36,359 nucleotides of DNA from Verrucomicrobiota bacterium (GCA_026397755.1 JAPLUF010000096.1:1-36359), one strand, 5' to 3'. Positions 19,529 through 28,924 are shown, counted from the stretch's first letter. The notes: a model not told the origin generated them from the letters alone. Translations and numbers: made by a program.

Positions 19529-19804
19529 TTAAACGCCCCGAACCCTATCCTTCTTGGCCTCGCGTTCAGCCTCAATCTTGGCCTTATCGCTGGCATAGCG
19601 CTGGCGGAGCAGTTCCATCGTCTCGATGTCCCGGGCTGCCTGCGCCGCCTGGAGGGCCGCGCGTGTGGACAAATCCGCCTGCGCCAATTTTGCGGCATAG
19701 ATAGAATCCAATTCTGCCAGTTCTGCTTTCTGGGCGGTGGTCAACTTGGCCGGCGCTGCGGTCTTACCCAAACGATCCATTGCCAGTTCATAAGCCGATT
19801 TCAT
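19529..19804 (-). CDS. Small Ala/Lys-rich helical hypothetical protein (91 aa)
   Basis: MKSAYELAMDRLGKTAAPAKLTTAQKAELAELDSIYAAKLAQADLSTRAALQAAQAARDIETMELLRQRYASDKAKIEAEREAKKDRVRGV; start ATG at 19804 of the longer ORF. Confidence 0.6.
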   Translation of the reverse strand: MKSAYELAMDRLGKTAAPAKLTTAQKAELAELDSIYAAKLAQADLSTRAALQAAQAARDIETMELLRQRYASDKAKIEAEREAKKDRVRGV

Positions 19805-19963
19805 AAAAATCAGGATCTGCCAAACCTCTCTTAAAATCCACAACGGCATCCAACGGATCTTTAGACAGGCTCTCTGAGTCCAAGTTTCAGTTTGACGGAG
19901 GGAGCAGGCACTCCAGCGTTGACTCCTCACAGTCGCTTTCCGATCTATCGCAGCCAATTTGCC

Positions 19964-22156
19964 ATGAGCCAATTCAAGCACGTTTCCAATCTCTGGAATG
20001 ACGCCGAAGCCAATGCCCTGAGCGGTGCAGACCGTTTGGTCTATCGCTCCAACAAGCTGGGAGCCGACCAACGGGTCACCAACACCGGTGGCGGCAACAC
20101 TTCCTCGAAACTCACCGAGAAGGATCCGCTCACCGGCCAAGACGTGACGGTCCTCTGGGTGAAGGGGTCTGGCGGCGATTTGCGCACGGCCTCTCGAGAG
20201 TTCTTCAGCTCACTTTATCAGGAGCGTCTCATCGGCCTTCAAACGGTGTATGCCGCCCGCGCGGACAAGGGCCTGAAGTCCCCCGCCGAAGACGACATGG
20301 TGGCCATGTATTCCCACACCACCTTCAATCTCAACCCGCGCGCCTCGTCGATCGACACCCCGCTGCACAGCTTCATCCCGGGGCGTTTTGTCGATCACAT
20401 GCACCCCAACGCAATCATCGCCATCGCCGCCTCGAGCCGCTGCGTGGAACTGACTGGGGAAATCTTCGGGGACTCCATGGATTACGTCCCCTGGATGCGC
20501 CCCGGTTTTGAACTAGGCCTGGCGATGCAAGAGGTGTGCCGCAAAAACCCCAAGGCCAAGGCCATCATGATGGGACAGCACGGATTCATCTCCTGGGATG
20601 AAGACGACAAGCAGTGCTACCTCGCCACCCTCGAATACATCGAAAAGGCGGCGGCTTTCATTGAAGCGAAGTATCAGGCCAAGGGAGGCGACGCGACCGT
20701 CTTCGGTGGACCCAAGTACCAGAGCTTGCCCCAAGAGGTTCGCAACGAGCGGTTGGCGTCCATCCTGCCCTGGCTTCGGGGACAGGTGAGCCAGCAACGC
20801 CGGTTGATCGGCACGGTGCAAGACGACGAACGGATCCTGCGCTTCACCAACTCCCAGGATGCCGCACGCCTTGCGGAACTCGGCACCAGCTGCCCCGATC
20901 ACTTCCTGCGCACCAAGATCAAGCCCCTGTATGTAGATTGGAATCCGCAGACCGAGGACGCTGCGACCCTCAAGGCCAAGCTCAAGGCGGGTCTGGAGCA
21001 GTACCGGAAGGACTACGCGGCCTATTACGAGCGCTGCAAGCGCTCCAATTCCCCGGCCATGCGCGACGCCAATCCTACGGTCATCCTCATCCCGGGTCTG
21101 GGCATGGTGGCCTGGGGCAAAGACAAGTCGGAGAGCCGGGTTACGGCCGAGTTCTACAACTGCGCCGTCGAAGTCATGCGCGGCGCTGAGGCGATGGACC
21201 GCTATATTGCCCTGCCCCAGCAGGAGGCCTTCGACATTGAGTATTGGCTGCTCGAAGAAGCCAAGCTGCGCCGCATGCCGCCCGAAAAGGAATTGGCTCG
21301 CCAAGTGGTCGTCGTGATCGGAGCCGGTTCCGGCATCGGTCGCGAGACGGCGCTGCGAATTAGCAAAGAGGGCGCTCAGATCGTCTGTGTGGACCTCAAC
21401 GAGGCCGCGTCTCAAGCGACCGCCAATGAAATTACCGCCAAGCTCGGACAGGGCATCGGCGTTGCCGGCACCGGCATTAGCGGCTGCGGTCCCGCCATTG
21501 GTCTGGCGGCCAATATCACCGACCGGGCCAGCATTCGTGCTATGCTCGACCGCGTGGCATTGGCCTATGGAGGATTCGATTCCATTTGCGTCACCGCAGG
21601 CATCTTTGTCCCCAGCGACACCAGCGGCCATATCCCGGACGACAAGTGGGCCCTCACCTTCAACATCAATGTCACCGGCAGCTACCTGGTGGGCGACGAG
21701 GCTTCTAGGACCTGGAAGGAACAGGGATTGCGGGGTAACCTGGTGCTGACCACCAGCGCCAACGCCGTGGTCGCCAAGAAAGGTAGCCTGGCCTACGACT
21801 GCTCCAAGGCGGCGGCCAATCATCTGGTGCGCGAACTGTCCATCGAGTTGAGTCCGCTAGTGCGCGTCAATGGCGTGGCGCCGGCGACAGTGGTGCAGGG
21901 ATCGGCCATGTTCCCCCGGGACCGCGTGATCGGATCATTGGCCAAATACAACATCCCCTACACGGACGATGAGGCCACCGAATCTCTGGTCCGCAAGTTG
22001 GCCCAGTTCTATGCCGATCGGACGCTGACCAAGTCACCGATTACCCCGGCTGATCAGGCCGAGGCGTACTTCCTACTCATCAGTCAACGCCTCAGCAAAA
22101 CCACCGGACAAGTCATCACCGTGGACGGCGGCCTGCACGAAGCCTTCCTGCGCTGA
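19964..22156 (+). CDS. Bifunctional class II aldolase/short-chain dehydrogenase (rhamnulose-1-phosphate aldolase/alcohol dehydrogenase-like)
   Basis: N-terminal aldolase/adducin domain (RVTNTGGGNTSSKLTEKDPLTGQDVTVLWVKGSGGDL), C-terminal SDR (VVVVIGAGSGIGRETALRISKEGAQIVCVDLN, SLAYDCSKAAANHLVRELSIEL); start ATG 19964. Confidence 0.92.
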   Translation: MSQFKHVSNLWNDAEANALSGADRLVYRSNKLGADQRVTNTGGGNTSSKLTEKDPLTGQDVTVLWVKGSGGDLRTASREFFSSLYQERLIGLQTVYAARADKGLKSPAEDDMVAMYSHTTFNLNPRASSIDTPLHSFIPGRFVDHMHPNAIIAIAASSRCVELTGEIFGDSMDYVPWMRPGFELGLAMQEVCRKNPKAKAIMMGQHGFISWDEDDKQCYLATLEYIEKAAAFIEAKYQAKGGDATVFGGPKYQSLPQEVRNERLASILPWLRGQVSQQRRLIGTVQDDERILRFTNSQDAARLAELGTSCPDHFLRTKIKPLYVDWNPQTEDAATLKAKLKAGLEQYRKDYAAYYERCKRSNSPAMRDANPTVILIPGLGMVAWGKDKSESRVTAEFYNCAVEVMRGAEAMDRYIALPQQEAFDIEYWLLEEAKLRRMPPEKELARQVVVVIGAGSGIGRETALRISKEGAQIVCVDLNEAASQATANEITAKLGQGIGVAGTGISGCGPAIGLAANITDRASIRAMLDRVALAYGGFDSICVTAGIFVPSDTSGHIPDDKWALTFNINVTGSYLVGDEASRTWKEQGLRGNLVLTTSANAVVAKKGSLAYDCSKAAANHLVRELSIELSPLVRVNGVAPATVVQGSAMFPRDRVIGSLAKYNIPYTDDEATESLVRKLAQFYADRTLTKSPITPADQAEAYFLLISQRLSKTTGQVITVDGGLHEAFLR

Positions 22157-22173
22157 GTCTCTTTGAAGAGGCC

Positions 22174-22209
22174 CTCATCGTGCTGGATCGCGGGATCCGG
22201 CACGATGAG
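22174..22209. terminator. Strong hairpin between convergent genes (16-bp stem with one G.U, GCGG loop)
   Basis: CTCATCGTGCTGGATC-GCGG-GATCCGGCACGATGAG read directly; just after the TGA of the + gene; no clear U-tract. Confidence 0.6.
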
Positions 22210-22224
22210 AGGGCACGATGAGAG
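22199..22224. repeat. 13-bp tandem duplication of hairpin arm (GGCACGATGAGAG x2)
   Basis: Direct reading. Confidence 0.9.
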
Positions 22225-22240
22225 GTGATCTTGCCGACTT

Positions 22241-22270
22241 AGAATGACTTAGAATGACTTAGAATGACTT
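22241..22270. repeat. 10-bp tandem repeat AGAATGACTT x3
   Basis: Direct reading; flanked by CCGACTT (22234-22240) and AAGTCGG (22273-22279) inverted arms. Confidence 0.95.
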
Positions 22271-22288
22271 CGAAGTCGGTCGACCGGA

Positions 22289-23851
22289 TTACGCCACCTG
22301 TCCCGGGATTAAGTTCGAATCGGATACGTTCGTACCCGTAACGCCCTCATCGGCACCACTCTCTCCATCATCGGAGCCAGAGTCGGATCCGACCGGAGAC
22401 ACACCATATTCGCGAAGCTTGTTGCGCATGGTCCGCACGCTAATACCCAACAGACGGGCGGCCTGAGTCCGATTGCCACCGCAAGCATCCACCGCATGCA
22501 AGATGGCATGCTTCTCCAACTGATCGAGCGGAACAACGTCCCCCTGCCCCACCGAAGCGGAGCTCGGTTTAGAAAACGGAATAGAAAACGAGGCGGGAGC
22601 CGACGGCGTGATCTCGACCGCACCACCAATTGACGCAGAGCGCGGCACAGGGATCGGTGCGACAGCCACGTTGACACTAGAAGGATTAAATCCGAGATGA
22701 CCCTCCGATAACTCGCCCCCATCGGGACACAAGATCACGGCCCGCTCGATCACATTCTGGAGTTCACGAACATTGCCGGGCCAGTCATGGGACATGAGTG
22801 CTGCCTGGCAGGAAGCCGAAATGCCATTAACTCGGACACCGTGCTTGCGGGCCAAGCGCTGCATGAACTGATCGGTCAGGAAGGATATGTCTTCCTTGCG
22901 CTCTCGCAGCGGTGGCACCGAGATGGGAACAACATTCAGCCGGAAATAGAGATCTTGGCGGAATTCTTTGCGCGCGATGCTCTCCTCTAAATTGCGATTG
23001 GTCGTGGCGATGACCCGCACATCCACTCGAATCAACCGATTGCCGCCCACGCGCTCCAGTTCGCGCTCTTGCAGCACGCGAAGTAGCTTGGCCTGAACGT
23101 GGGGCGCCACCTCACTAATCTCGTCCAGCAAGATCGTGCCCCCGTGCGCCAACTCGAAGCGCCCTTCGCGCTTGGTCAGTGCCCCGGTGAAGGCGCCCTT
23201 CTCGTGCCCAAAAAACTCACTCTCGATAAGATTCTCAGGGATCGCCGCGCAGTTCACTTTGATAAACGGACCATTGGCGCGAGAACTCTCACGGTAAATG
23301 GCCCGTGACACCAACTCCTTGCCGGTGCCGCTCTCTCCTTGGACCAACACCGTCGCTTGGGTCCGTGCCACCTTGCGAATGAGATCTCGGAGAGCCTGCA
23401 TGGCCGGGCTGCGCCCCAGCAGTTCGCAACCGGTCGCCTCGGAGGGATCGCCTTGGCTGAGGTACCGATTGACCTTGATGAGCTGAGTGAACTCCTGCGC
23501 CTTCTTGAGGGTGATATCGATCTGGTCCGAGGAGAACGGCTTGATCAGGTAGTCGAAGGCACCGTCCCGCATGCAGGCCACCGCCGATTCAATGGATGCA
23601 TGGCCGGTCATCATCACCACCAAGGGTTTGACCGAACGGTTCTGGAGGACACGGAGGATATCGGTCCCTTCGCCATCGGGCAGTCGCACATCAACGAAGA
23701 CCAGATCCCAGTTGTCCTTGCTGAGATAATCTTGGGCGACAGCCAGGGTCGACACGCCGATCACGTCGAACCGACGACGCTGGAGTTGGATCTCCAACGC
23801 CCTGCGAATCACTTCGTTGTCTTCGACGATCAGAACCTTCTCGAGCGACAT
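22289..23851 (-). CDS. Sigma-54-dependent response regulator (NtrC family: receiver, AAA+, Fis-type HTH)
   Basis: KVLIVEDNEVIRRALE...DLVFVDVRLPDGEG receiver; GESGTGKELVSRAIY, GHEKGAFTGA sigma54 loop; C-terminal HTH GGNRTQAARLLGISVRTMRNKLREYG. ORF extends to 23893; MSLEKVL start at 23851. Confidence 0.95.
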   Translation of the reverse strand: MSLEKVLIVEDNEVIRRALEIQLQRRRFDVIGVSTLAVAQDYLSKDNWDLVFVDVRLPDGEGTDILRVLQNRSVKPLVVMMTGHASIESAVACMRDGAFDYLIKPFSSDQIDITLKKAQEFTQLIKVNRYLSQGDPSEATGCELLGRSPAMQALRDLIRKVARTQATVLVQGESGTGKELVSRAIYRESSRANGPFIKVNCAAIPENLIESEFFGHEKGAFTGALTKREGRFELAHGGTILLDEISEVAPHVQAKLLRVLQERELERVGGNRLIRVDVRVIATTNRNLEESIARKEFRQDLYFRLNVVPISVPPLRERKEDISFLTDQFMQRLARKHGVRVNGISASCQAALMSHDWPGNVRELQNVIERAVILCPDGGELSEGHLGFNPSSVNVAVAPIPVPRSASIGGAVEITPSAPASFSIPFSKPSSASVGQGDVVPLDQLEKHAILHAVDACGGNRTQAARLLGISVRTMRNKLREYGVSPVGSDSGSDDGESGADEGVTGTNVSDSNLIPGQVA

Positions 23852-23910
23852 GTGCTCGTTTCCGTCGGTGACGATGACATTTCCTAAACCCATGAGGTGC
23901 TTTTAAACCG

Positions 23911-25302
23911 TCAACTTTGAGAGGCGTAGAACTGATCGACCCGGGCCATGACATCGCGATAGGCAATATCTTGCTCATAGATGAGCTTGAATTGTTCAAT
24001 GGCCTCTTGGGGGCGATTCATTTTTTCCAGAACAATACCGAGGTGATACGTCAAATCTTTAGCTTCATCGTCAAAAACCGGCTTTTCCTTTAGAGCTTCC
24101 TGCAACTTTTTTGCAGCCATGTCATTCATGCCGCGCTGGAAGAATGCCCGGGCCAGCAGTCCCATGGCCGCAATCCGACGGTTGGGATTGTTCTGAGCCT
24201 TCTGCAACTCGGCGACCGCCTCCCCAAAACGCCCCAACTTGAAGTAGTGTTCGCCCAACTCGAATCGCACCAAGAGGTCGGTGGGATTGGCCTCCGCGCG
24301 GCGTCTGGCGTCCTCTAATAGGTATTCCTGACGTTGTTTACGCAAGGCCTCTAGCGCGCTCTGCCCTACCTCGGTCTGGGGATCCAAGGTCTTTTCGAGC
24401 ATTGTGAATTGGGCCACGCGCGTATCTCGGATGCACTGAAGGATGAATGGATCGCTCATGCCACTCACCATCTGGACTTGCTCATAGTAACCAACGGCCC
24501 GATCGAACTCACCCATCTTGAGGCAGAGGTCGGCCAAGGTGCGCAGCACGCGAGGATTCGAAGGGTCGACCGCCCGGAGGGATTCCTGTTCGCCCACCAG
24601 GCGTTCCAAGACATCGACGTCCTTCACTTCGCGCTGCTCCTGCTCCAGCGATTTGGCCTGATCCTTATCCCGCAAGACGTCTCGGTAGCTTCCTGTTCCA
24701 CTGGAGAGCTGTTCGTAGCCCCCATCCTTCAGGGTGCGCAGCGCCAGCAGGTTCTTAAGGCGCTCGTTGAACGCCGGGTTTCCCGGATCTCCGGACAACA
24801 GGTCTCGAAGCAGTTTTTCGGCTCGGGAGTGATTGCCTAGTTGGGTGTGCGCTTCGACCAATTTCTCGGCCAACTTGCGATCGGAGGGGTTGGACTTGAA
24901 GGCGACTTCCAGCGACAGGAGCGCCGTCTTAGGCAACTGGGCCTGCAAGGCGGCATCGGCCAACAAATCATGGGCCTGCATGTTGGAGGGATCCTGATTC
25001 AGAGCTTCCTCGGCGATCAGGATCGCTTCCAGGGGATTGGACCGGAGCGCTAATCGTCCGGATGTCAGAGAGTTGGCCGATCCGAGCAATTTCTTGAACA
25101 ACCCACCCCCGCGAGTCCCAGTTCGCTTGTGCTGAGCAGCTCGAAGTGCCTCACGGCATTCGTAGAACCCCGGTTCCGCCTTCAGCACTTGGCAAAACAA
25201 GGCCACCGCATAATCGAGATTATTTTTCTGCAGAGCCGCCAACCCCTTGTCGAACAACTCTCTCTGCACCACTGGAATCTGCACCAACGTCTTCTCTGCC
25301 AT
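23911..25302 (-). CDS. TPR-repeat protein
   Basis: Repeated TPR helices (KGLAALQKNNLDYAVALFCQVLKAEP, LADLCLKMGEFDRAVGYYEQV, LGEHYFKLGRFGEAVAELQKAQNNP, LGIVLEKMNRPQEAIEQFKLIYEQD); immediately upstream of the response regulator on the same strand. Confidence 0.88.
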   Translation of the reverse strand: MAEKTLVQIPVVQRELFDKGLAALQKNNLDYAVALFCQVLKAEPGFYECREALRAAQHKRTGTRGGGLFKKLLGSANSLTSGRLALRSNPLEAILIAEEALNQDPSNMQAHDLLADAALQAQLPKTALLSLEVAFKSNPSDRKLAEKLVEAHTQLGNHSRAEKLLRDLLSGDPGNPAFNERLKNLLALRTLKDGGYEQLSSGTGSYRDVLRDKDQAKSLEQEQREVKDVDVLERLVGEQESLRAVDPSNPRVLRTLADLCLKMGEFDRAVGYYEQVQMVSGMSDPFILQCIRDTRVAQFTMLEKTLDPQTEVGQSALEALRKQRQEYLLEDARRRAEANPTDLLVRFELGEHYFKLGRFGEAVAELQKAQNNPNRRIAAMGLLARAFFQRGMNDMAAKKLQEALKEKPVFDDEAKDLTYHLGIVLEKMNRPQEAIEQFKLIYEQDIAYRDVMARVDQFYASQS

Positions 25303-25395
25303 TGCTTGAGACTATAGCCATTACCTAGTCTGCGCAACAGAACGACGGTTTCGGTGGCTATTTTTGAGAATCGATCCCTGCTACGATTCACCGCG

Positions 25396-27045
25396 TCAGA
25401 CCACTCGTATCCACACGGTTTTCAGATAGGCGGGCTCTTCACGGCTCACCGGAAAATCAGACGGCTGAGGAACATATTGATCCTTCAGGACACGCCGCCC
25501 CACCCCGGCTAGGGCCTCTCGGATCTGACCGAGGAAGACCTCGGGCTCCAGGCGGGCCGCGTTCGTAGAGGCAAACAGGGTGCCACCAGGTTTGAGCACG
25601 GCAGCGGCCGAGGCCACCAGAGTTCCATAATCCCGTTCGGCCCGAAAATCGCCCCGCTCTTTAGATCGTGAAAAGGTCGGGGGATCCAAGAGCACGCAAT
25701 CGAACTGCCGCCCCTTCTTGCCCAGGCGTCGCAACCAATCAAAGACATCACCGAAGATGAAATCGTGGGCGGACGGGTCCAGGCCATTGAGTGCAAAATT
25801 GCGCCGACCCCAATCTAGGTATTTTTTAGAAAGGTCTAAGCTGGTCACACGGGCTCCGCCCAAAGCCGCGCAGACGCTGAAAGCGCAGGTGTAGGCGAAG
25901 CAGTTCAACACCTCCGGATTCGCCACCGGAGAATCCATCAGTGGAAAGCCGGAGGCAATGTGACCCGTGAGGAGGCGACGGCGATTGTCCCGTTGATCGA
26001 GGAACAAACCCACACTGTAGCCCTGATCGAATCGCATCTCATACCGAACCCCATTTTCGCGAAGCGTGAACGCCTCGGGAGCCTGTTCACCGCGGACCCA
26101 CCTGGGGCAACTCTCATCGGTGCCCGAGACACCCACCTTCCGGTTCAGTCGACGGTGGTACAGGTTGACGGCCTTAATACCCCCTCCGATCTCGAGGCTT
26201 CTTGGGGCATCCGAATCGCTGTGCAGCAGATGAAAGGGCCCCAAGGCATCCAGGTAGAAGCCACTCCCTCCGGAATCCGAGGCTCCGTGCAAGCATCGAT
26301 ACGCGTCGGTCTCCGAGGGATTAATGACCGCTTGGCGCAAGAGACTACGCGGGTCGTGATCCCACTGCGGATCCACCGACCAGCTCACCGGATCTCCCGT
26401 CCTCGGGTGCTCGAATGACAGGCGATGGGCAGACAAATGCAGACGAGTGGCAGGGCCGCCTCCATAAAGTGAATCCCCGAGCAATGGCATGCCGCCCTGG
26501 GCTGCATGGACCCGAATCTGATGGGTCCGGCCAGTTCGCGGATAAGCCTCCCATTCCGTCCAACCGCTGCCGTGGGCGACTCGATGAAAGCGCGTCTCCG
26601 CCGGATCGAGCCCGACAGCCTGGGGACGGGCCACGTAATGATCCCCGGCCCTCACCACGGACCAGTGAGCGATCCAGTCGGTGGCTTGGACGAGCCGGTC
26701 CGTGCGCAATCGGTACACCTTCTCCACCCGTCGCTCTTCGAACTGCTGCGTCAGGGACCGATTGGCCAAAGGCGTTTTACCGAAGACCATCAATCCCGAC
26801 GTATCCTTGTCGAGGCGGTGCAAAATTGACAACTCGGCCCAACGCGGCTCCCGATGGCGCAGCCATTCATACACCCCCTCGCCCGCATACGGACTCGGGG
26901 CATGGGTGTTCCAACCCGGTGGCTTGTTCACCACCAGCAAGTCGTCGTCCTCAAAGACGATACACGGTGGAAGGGTCGTGGAGCGGAGGTTCATCGACAC
27001 CGGTGTTGATGCCTCCACGCCGGTGGCTGCGAATCTCTGTTCCAT
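25396..27045 (-). CDS. Fusion protein: RluA-type pseudouridine synthase (N) + RlmI-type class I SAM methyltransferase (C)
   Basis: N: VNKPPGWNTHAP, ILHRLDKDTSGLMVFGKT, GRTHQIRVHAAQGGMPLLGDSLYGG. C: YSVGLFLDQRDNRRRL, VLNCFAYTCAFSVCAALGGARVTSLDLSKKYLDWGRRNF, FDCVLLDPPTFSRSKE. Start could be internal (26991). Confidence 0.9.
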   Translation of the reverse strand: MEQRFAATGVEASTPVSMNLRSTTLPPCIVFEDDDLLVVNKPPGWNTHAPSPYAGEGVYEWLRHREPRWAELSILHRLDKDTSGLMVFGKTPLANRSLTQQFEERRVEKVYRLRTDRLVQATDWIAHWSVVRAGDHYVARPQAVGLDPAETRFHRVAHGSGWTEWEAYPRTGRTHQIRVHAAQGGMPLLGDSLYGGGPATRLHLSAHRLSFEHPRTGDPVSWSVDPQWDHDPRSLLRQAVINPSETDAYRCLHGASDSGGSGFYLDALGPFHLLHSDSDAPRSLEIGGGIKAVNLYHRRLNRKVGVSGTDESCPRWVRGEQAPEAFTLRENGVRYEMRFDQGYSVGLFLDQRDNRRRLLTGHIASGFPLMDSPVANPEVLNCFAYTCAFSVCAALGGARVTSLDLSKKYLDWGRRNFALNGLDPSAHDFIFGDVFDWLRRLGKKGRQFDCVLLDPPTFSRSKERGDFRAERDYGTLVASAAAVLKPGGTLFASTNAARLEPEVFLGQIREALAGVGRRVLKDQYVPQPSDFPVSREEPAYLKTVWIRVV

Positions 27046-27078
27046 GAAAGCAGGCTCTCAGATCAGGGTTGGCTGAGT

Positions 27079-27834
27079 TCAGGTAAACTGCCACTGGCCG
27101 GTACTGATGGCGTAGGCGCTAATAATACCATTGGTCACCCCATGAGCCACCATGGCATCCCCAATCCGCCCATGTCTCAGGACCAATCCCTGATACAAGG
27201 CTGCGCAAACAATGGCCGCCAACCATTGACCCGGATGGCTCAATCCAAAGAGCAGACAAGTTCCGGCGAACGCCATGGGATTCCAGGTCCTCAAGGGTAC
27301 TTCCAGGAAATCCGGGCGAATAATCATCCGATACAGGAAGGAACGGTAAAATACCTCTTCGATCATGGGCACCAGTACCGAACGCCCCACGACCCGGATC
27401 GCCAGAAATCCCCATCCCAGAGCTGGGTTGTTCTTGAAGAAGGCCAATGGATTCCAAGGCGGGTCGACCGGTTGCGGCTCCGGTGGCCGACCGGTCCAGA
27501 GAGTCGAGACACGGTCGTAGAGGTCCGACAGCGACGGGATGAGTCCGTCCATTCCGATCCAAACTATCGCGACCGTGACCCCAACACCGATGGACGACGC
27601 CGTAAATCGCCACTCCATCTCTGGAAGGCGCGCCCGCAGCAGCCAAACGAGCCCGGCAACCGCCAGGGTCTTGAGGGCATAAATCCAGTATTCTGAACCG
27701 GGAAAGAATTTTCCGGCCAGACTTCCAATAAGGAGAAATACCGCAAAGGGCAGCACCCGGGGGAATTCCGGAGTGGTCCAGAACGGCGCAGGTCCTGGAG
27801 AGGATTCAGCAGACATTGAAGGCGGATCATCCAA
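27079..27834 (-). CDS. CPBP-family intramembrane protease (pepcterm_CAAX / exosortase-associated subtype likely)
   Basis: VPMIEEVFYRSFLYRMIIRPDF, LLFGLSHPGQWLAAIVCAALYQGLVLRHGRIGDAMVAHGVTNGIISAYAISTGQWQFT; C-terminal TGQWQF. Confidence 0.85.
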   Translation of the reverse strand: MDDPPSMSAESSPGPAPFWTTPEFPRVLPFAVFLLIGSLAGKFFPGSEYWIYALKTLAVAGLVWLLRARLPEMEWRFTASSIGVGVTVAIVWIGMDGLIPSLSDLYDRVSTLWTGRPPEPQPVDPPWNPLAFFKNNPALGWGFLAIRVVGRSVLVPMIEEVFYRSFLYRMIIRPDFLEVPLRTWNPMAFAGTCLLFGLSHPGQWLAAIVCAALYQGLVLRHGRIGDAMVAHGVTNGIISAYAISTGQWQFT

Positions 27835-27897
27835 TCCGGATCCACCGGATCAAGCGTCAAGACGGGCTATTCCCGATTGCTCCCGCCAGAGCAGATC

Positions 27898-28383
27898 ATG
27901 CACGATCTCCTACCGACCGCTCTGCGTTCCGTGAATATCGTCCTCGTCGAACCCGAAATCCCCCCCAATACGGGCAACATCGCCCGTTTGTGCGCGGCCA
28001 CCGGTTCCACCCTCCATCTCATCGAGCCGCTGGGCTTTGAGATCGATGATAAACGACTGGCTCGGGCTGGCATGGATTATTGGAAACTGGTCACCTGGAG
28101 ACGGTGGTCCACTTGGAACGAGTTCCAGAACCACCTCGCAGCCGGCAGCCGACTTTGGTTTGTTGAACAAGGCGCTCCCCGTCGGTACACCCAAGCCGAA
28201 TTCGCACCCGCCGATTATCTGGTTTTCGGTCGCGAGACCGCGGGTCTTCCGTTGGCACTGCTTCAAGCCCACCCAGAACACTGGTTGGACATCCCTATGG
28301 CAAACCCCGAGGCGCGGTCTCTCAACTTGTCGAACTGTGTGGCGATCGTCCTCTTTGAGGCCCTCAGGCAGGTATCAAACTAA
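27898..28383 (+). CDS. trmL: tRNA (cytidine(34)-2'-O)-methyltransferase TrmL (SpoU family)
   Basis: NIVLVEPEIPPNTGNIARLCAATGSTLHLIEPLGF, LVFGRETAGLP, IPMANPEARSLNLSNCVAIVLFEALRQ. Confidence 0.93.
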   Translation: MHDLLPTALRSVNIVLVEPEIPPNTGNIARLCAATGSTLHLIEPLGFEIDDKRLARAGMDYWKLVTWRRWSTWNEFQNHLAAGSRLWFVEQGAPRRYTQAEFAPADYLVFGRETAGLPLALLQAHPEHWLDIPMANPEARSLNLSNCVAIVLFEALRQVSN

Positions 28384-28429
28384 TAAGGTGTTAGACCGAT
28401 CATCACCTCAACGCGGCCCGTAAAACCCA

Positions 28430-28885
28430 TTACTTCTTCGAGGCACCGGTCTTGGTCCACTCTTCGATCTTCTGAACGAAGGCCGAAGGCCCGCCCTTCA
28501 GATAACCGACATGGCGGCCGAGTTCTTTACCGCTCTGATCCACCAAGACGAAGGTCGGATATCCGTCCACGCCGTACTTTTTCTGGAGACCCTCGTTCTG
28601 CTTCTTCACCTCATCGGTCTGCTTTTTGTTGTTGGGGAAGTCTACCTCCACCAACACCAGCTTCTTGTCGGCAAACTCCTGAAAAGCCTTCTGATCGAGG
28701 GAATCCTTCTTCATCTTAATACACCATCCGCACCAGTCCGATCCGGTGAAATCAAGCAAGATGGCCCTGCTATCCTTCTTGGCCGCAGTCTGGGCCGCCG
28801 TAAAGTCGGTTTGCCAACCGGACGCAGCCAAAGCCGAAAGGGTTCCGGTGAGGAGCACCAACACGAGGGAGGAAACGGTCTTCAT
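28430..28885 (-). CDS. Secreted thioredoxin-family protein (CxxC = CGWC)
   Basis: Signal MKTVSSLVLVLLTGTLSALAA; AILLDFTGSDWCGWCIKMKKDSLDQKAFQEFA, YGVDGYPTFVLVDQSGKELGRHVGY. Confidence 0.9.
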   Translation of the reverse strand: MKTVSSLVLVLLTGTLSALAASGWQTDFTAAQTAAKKDSRAILLDFTGSDWCGWCIKMKKDSLDQKAFQEFADKKLVLVEVDFPNNKKQTDEVKKQNEGLQKKYGVDGYPTFVLVDQSGKELGRHVGYLKGGPSAFVQKIEEWTKTGASKK

Positions 28886-28924
28886 GGGAGTCATCGAGAA
28901 GTTTGAAGATTGAAGATGAATTTT

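Noticed and set aside
26980-27045. Near-symmetrical sequence at the start of the RluA fusion (both strands translate to something like xRFxxTGVxASTPVxxNL)
   Set aside because: Imperfect inverted repeat around ACACCGGTGT at the 5' end of the gene; could form a weak hairpin but imperfect and not supported as a functional element
26415-27047. 210-aa plus-strand ORF overlapping the RluA-RlmI fusion
   Set aside because: Opposite strand of a conserved coding region; low-complexity Arg/Pro-rich translation
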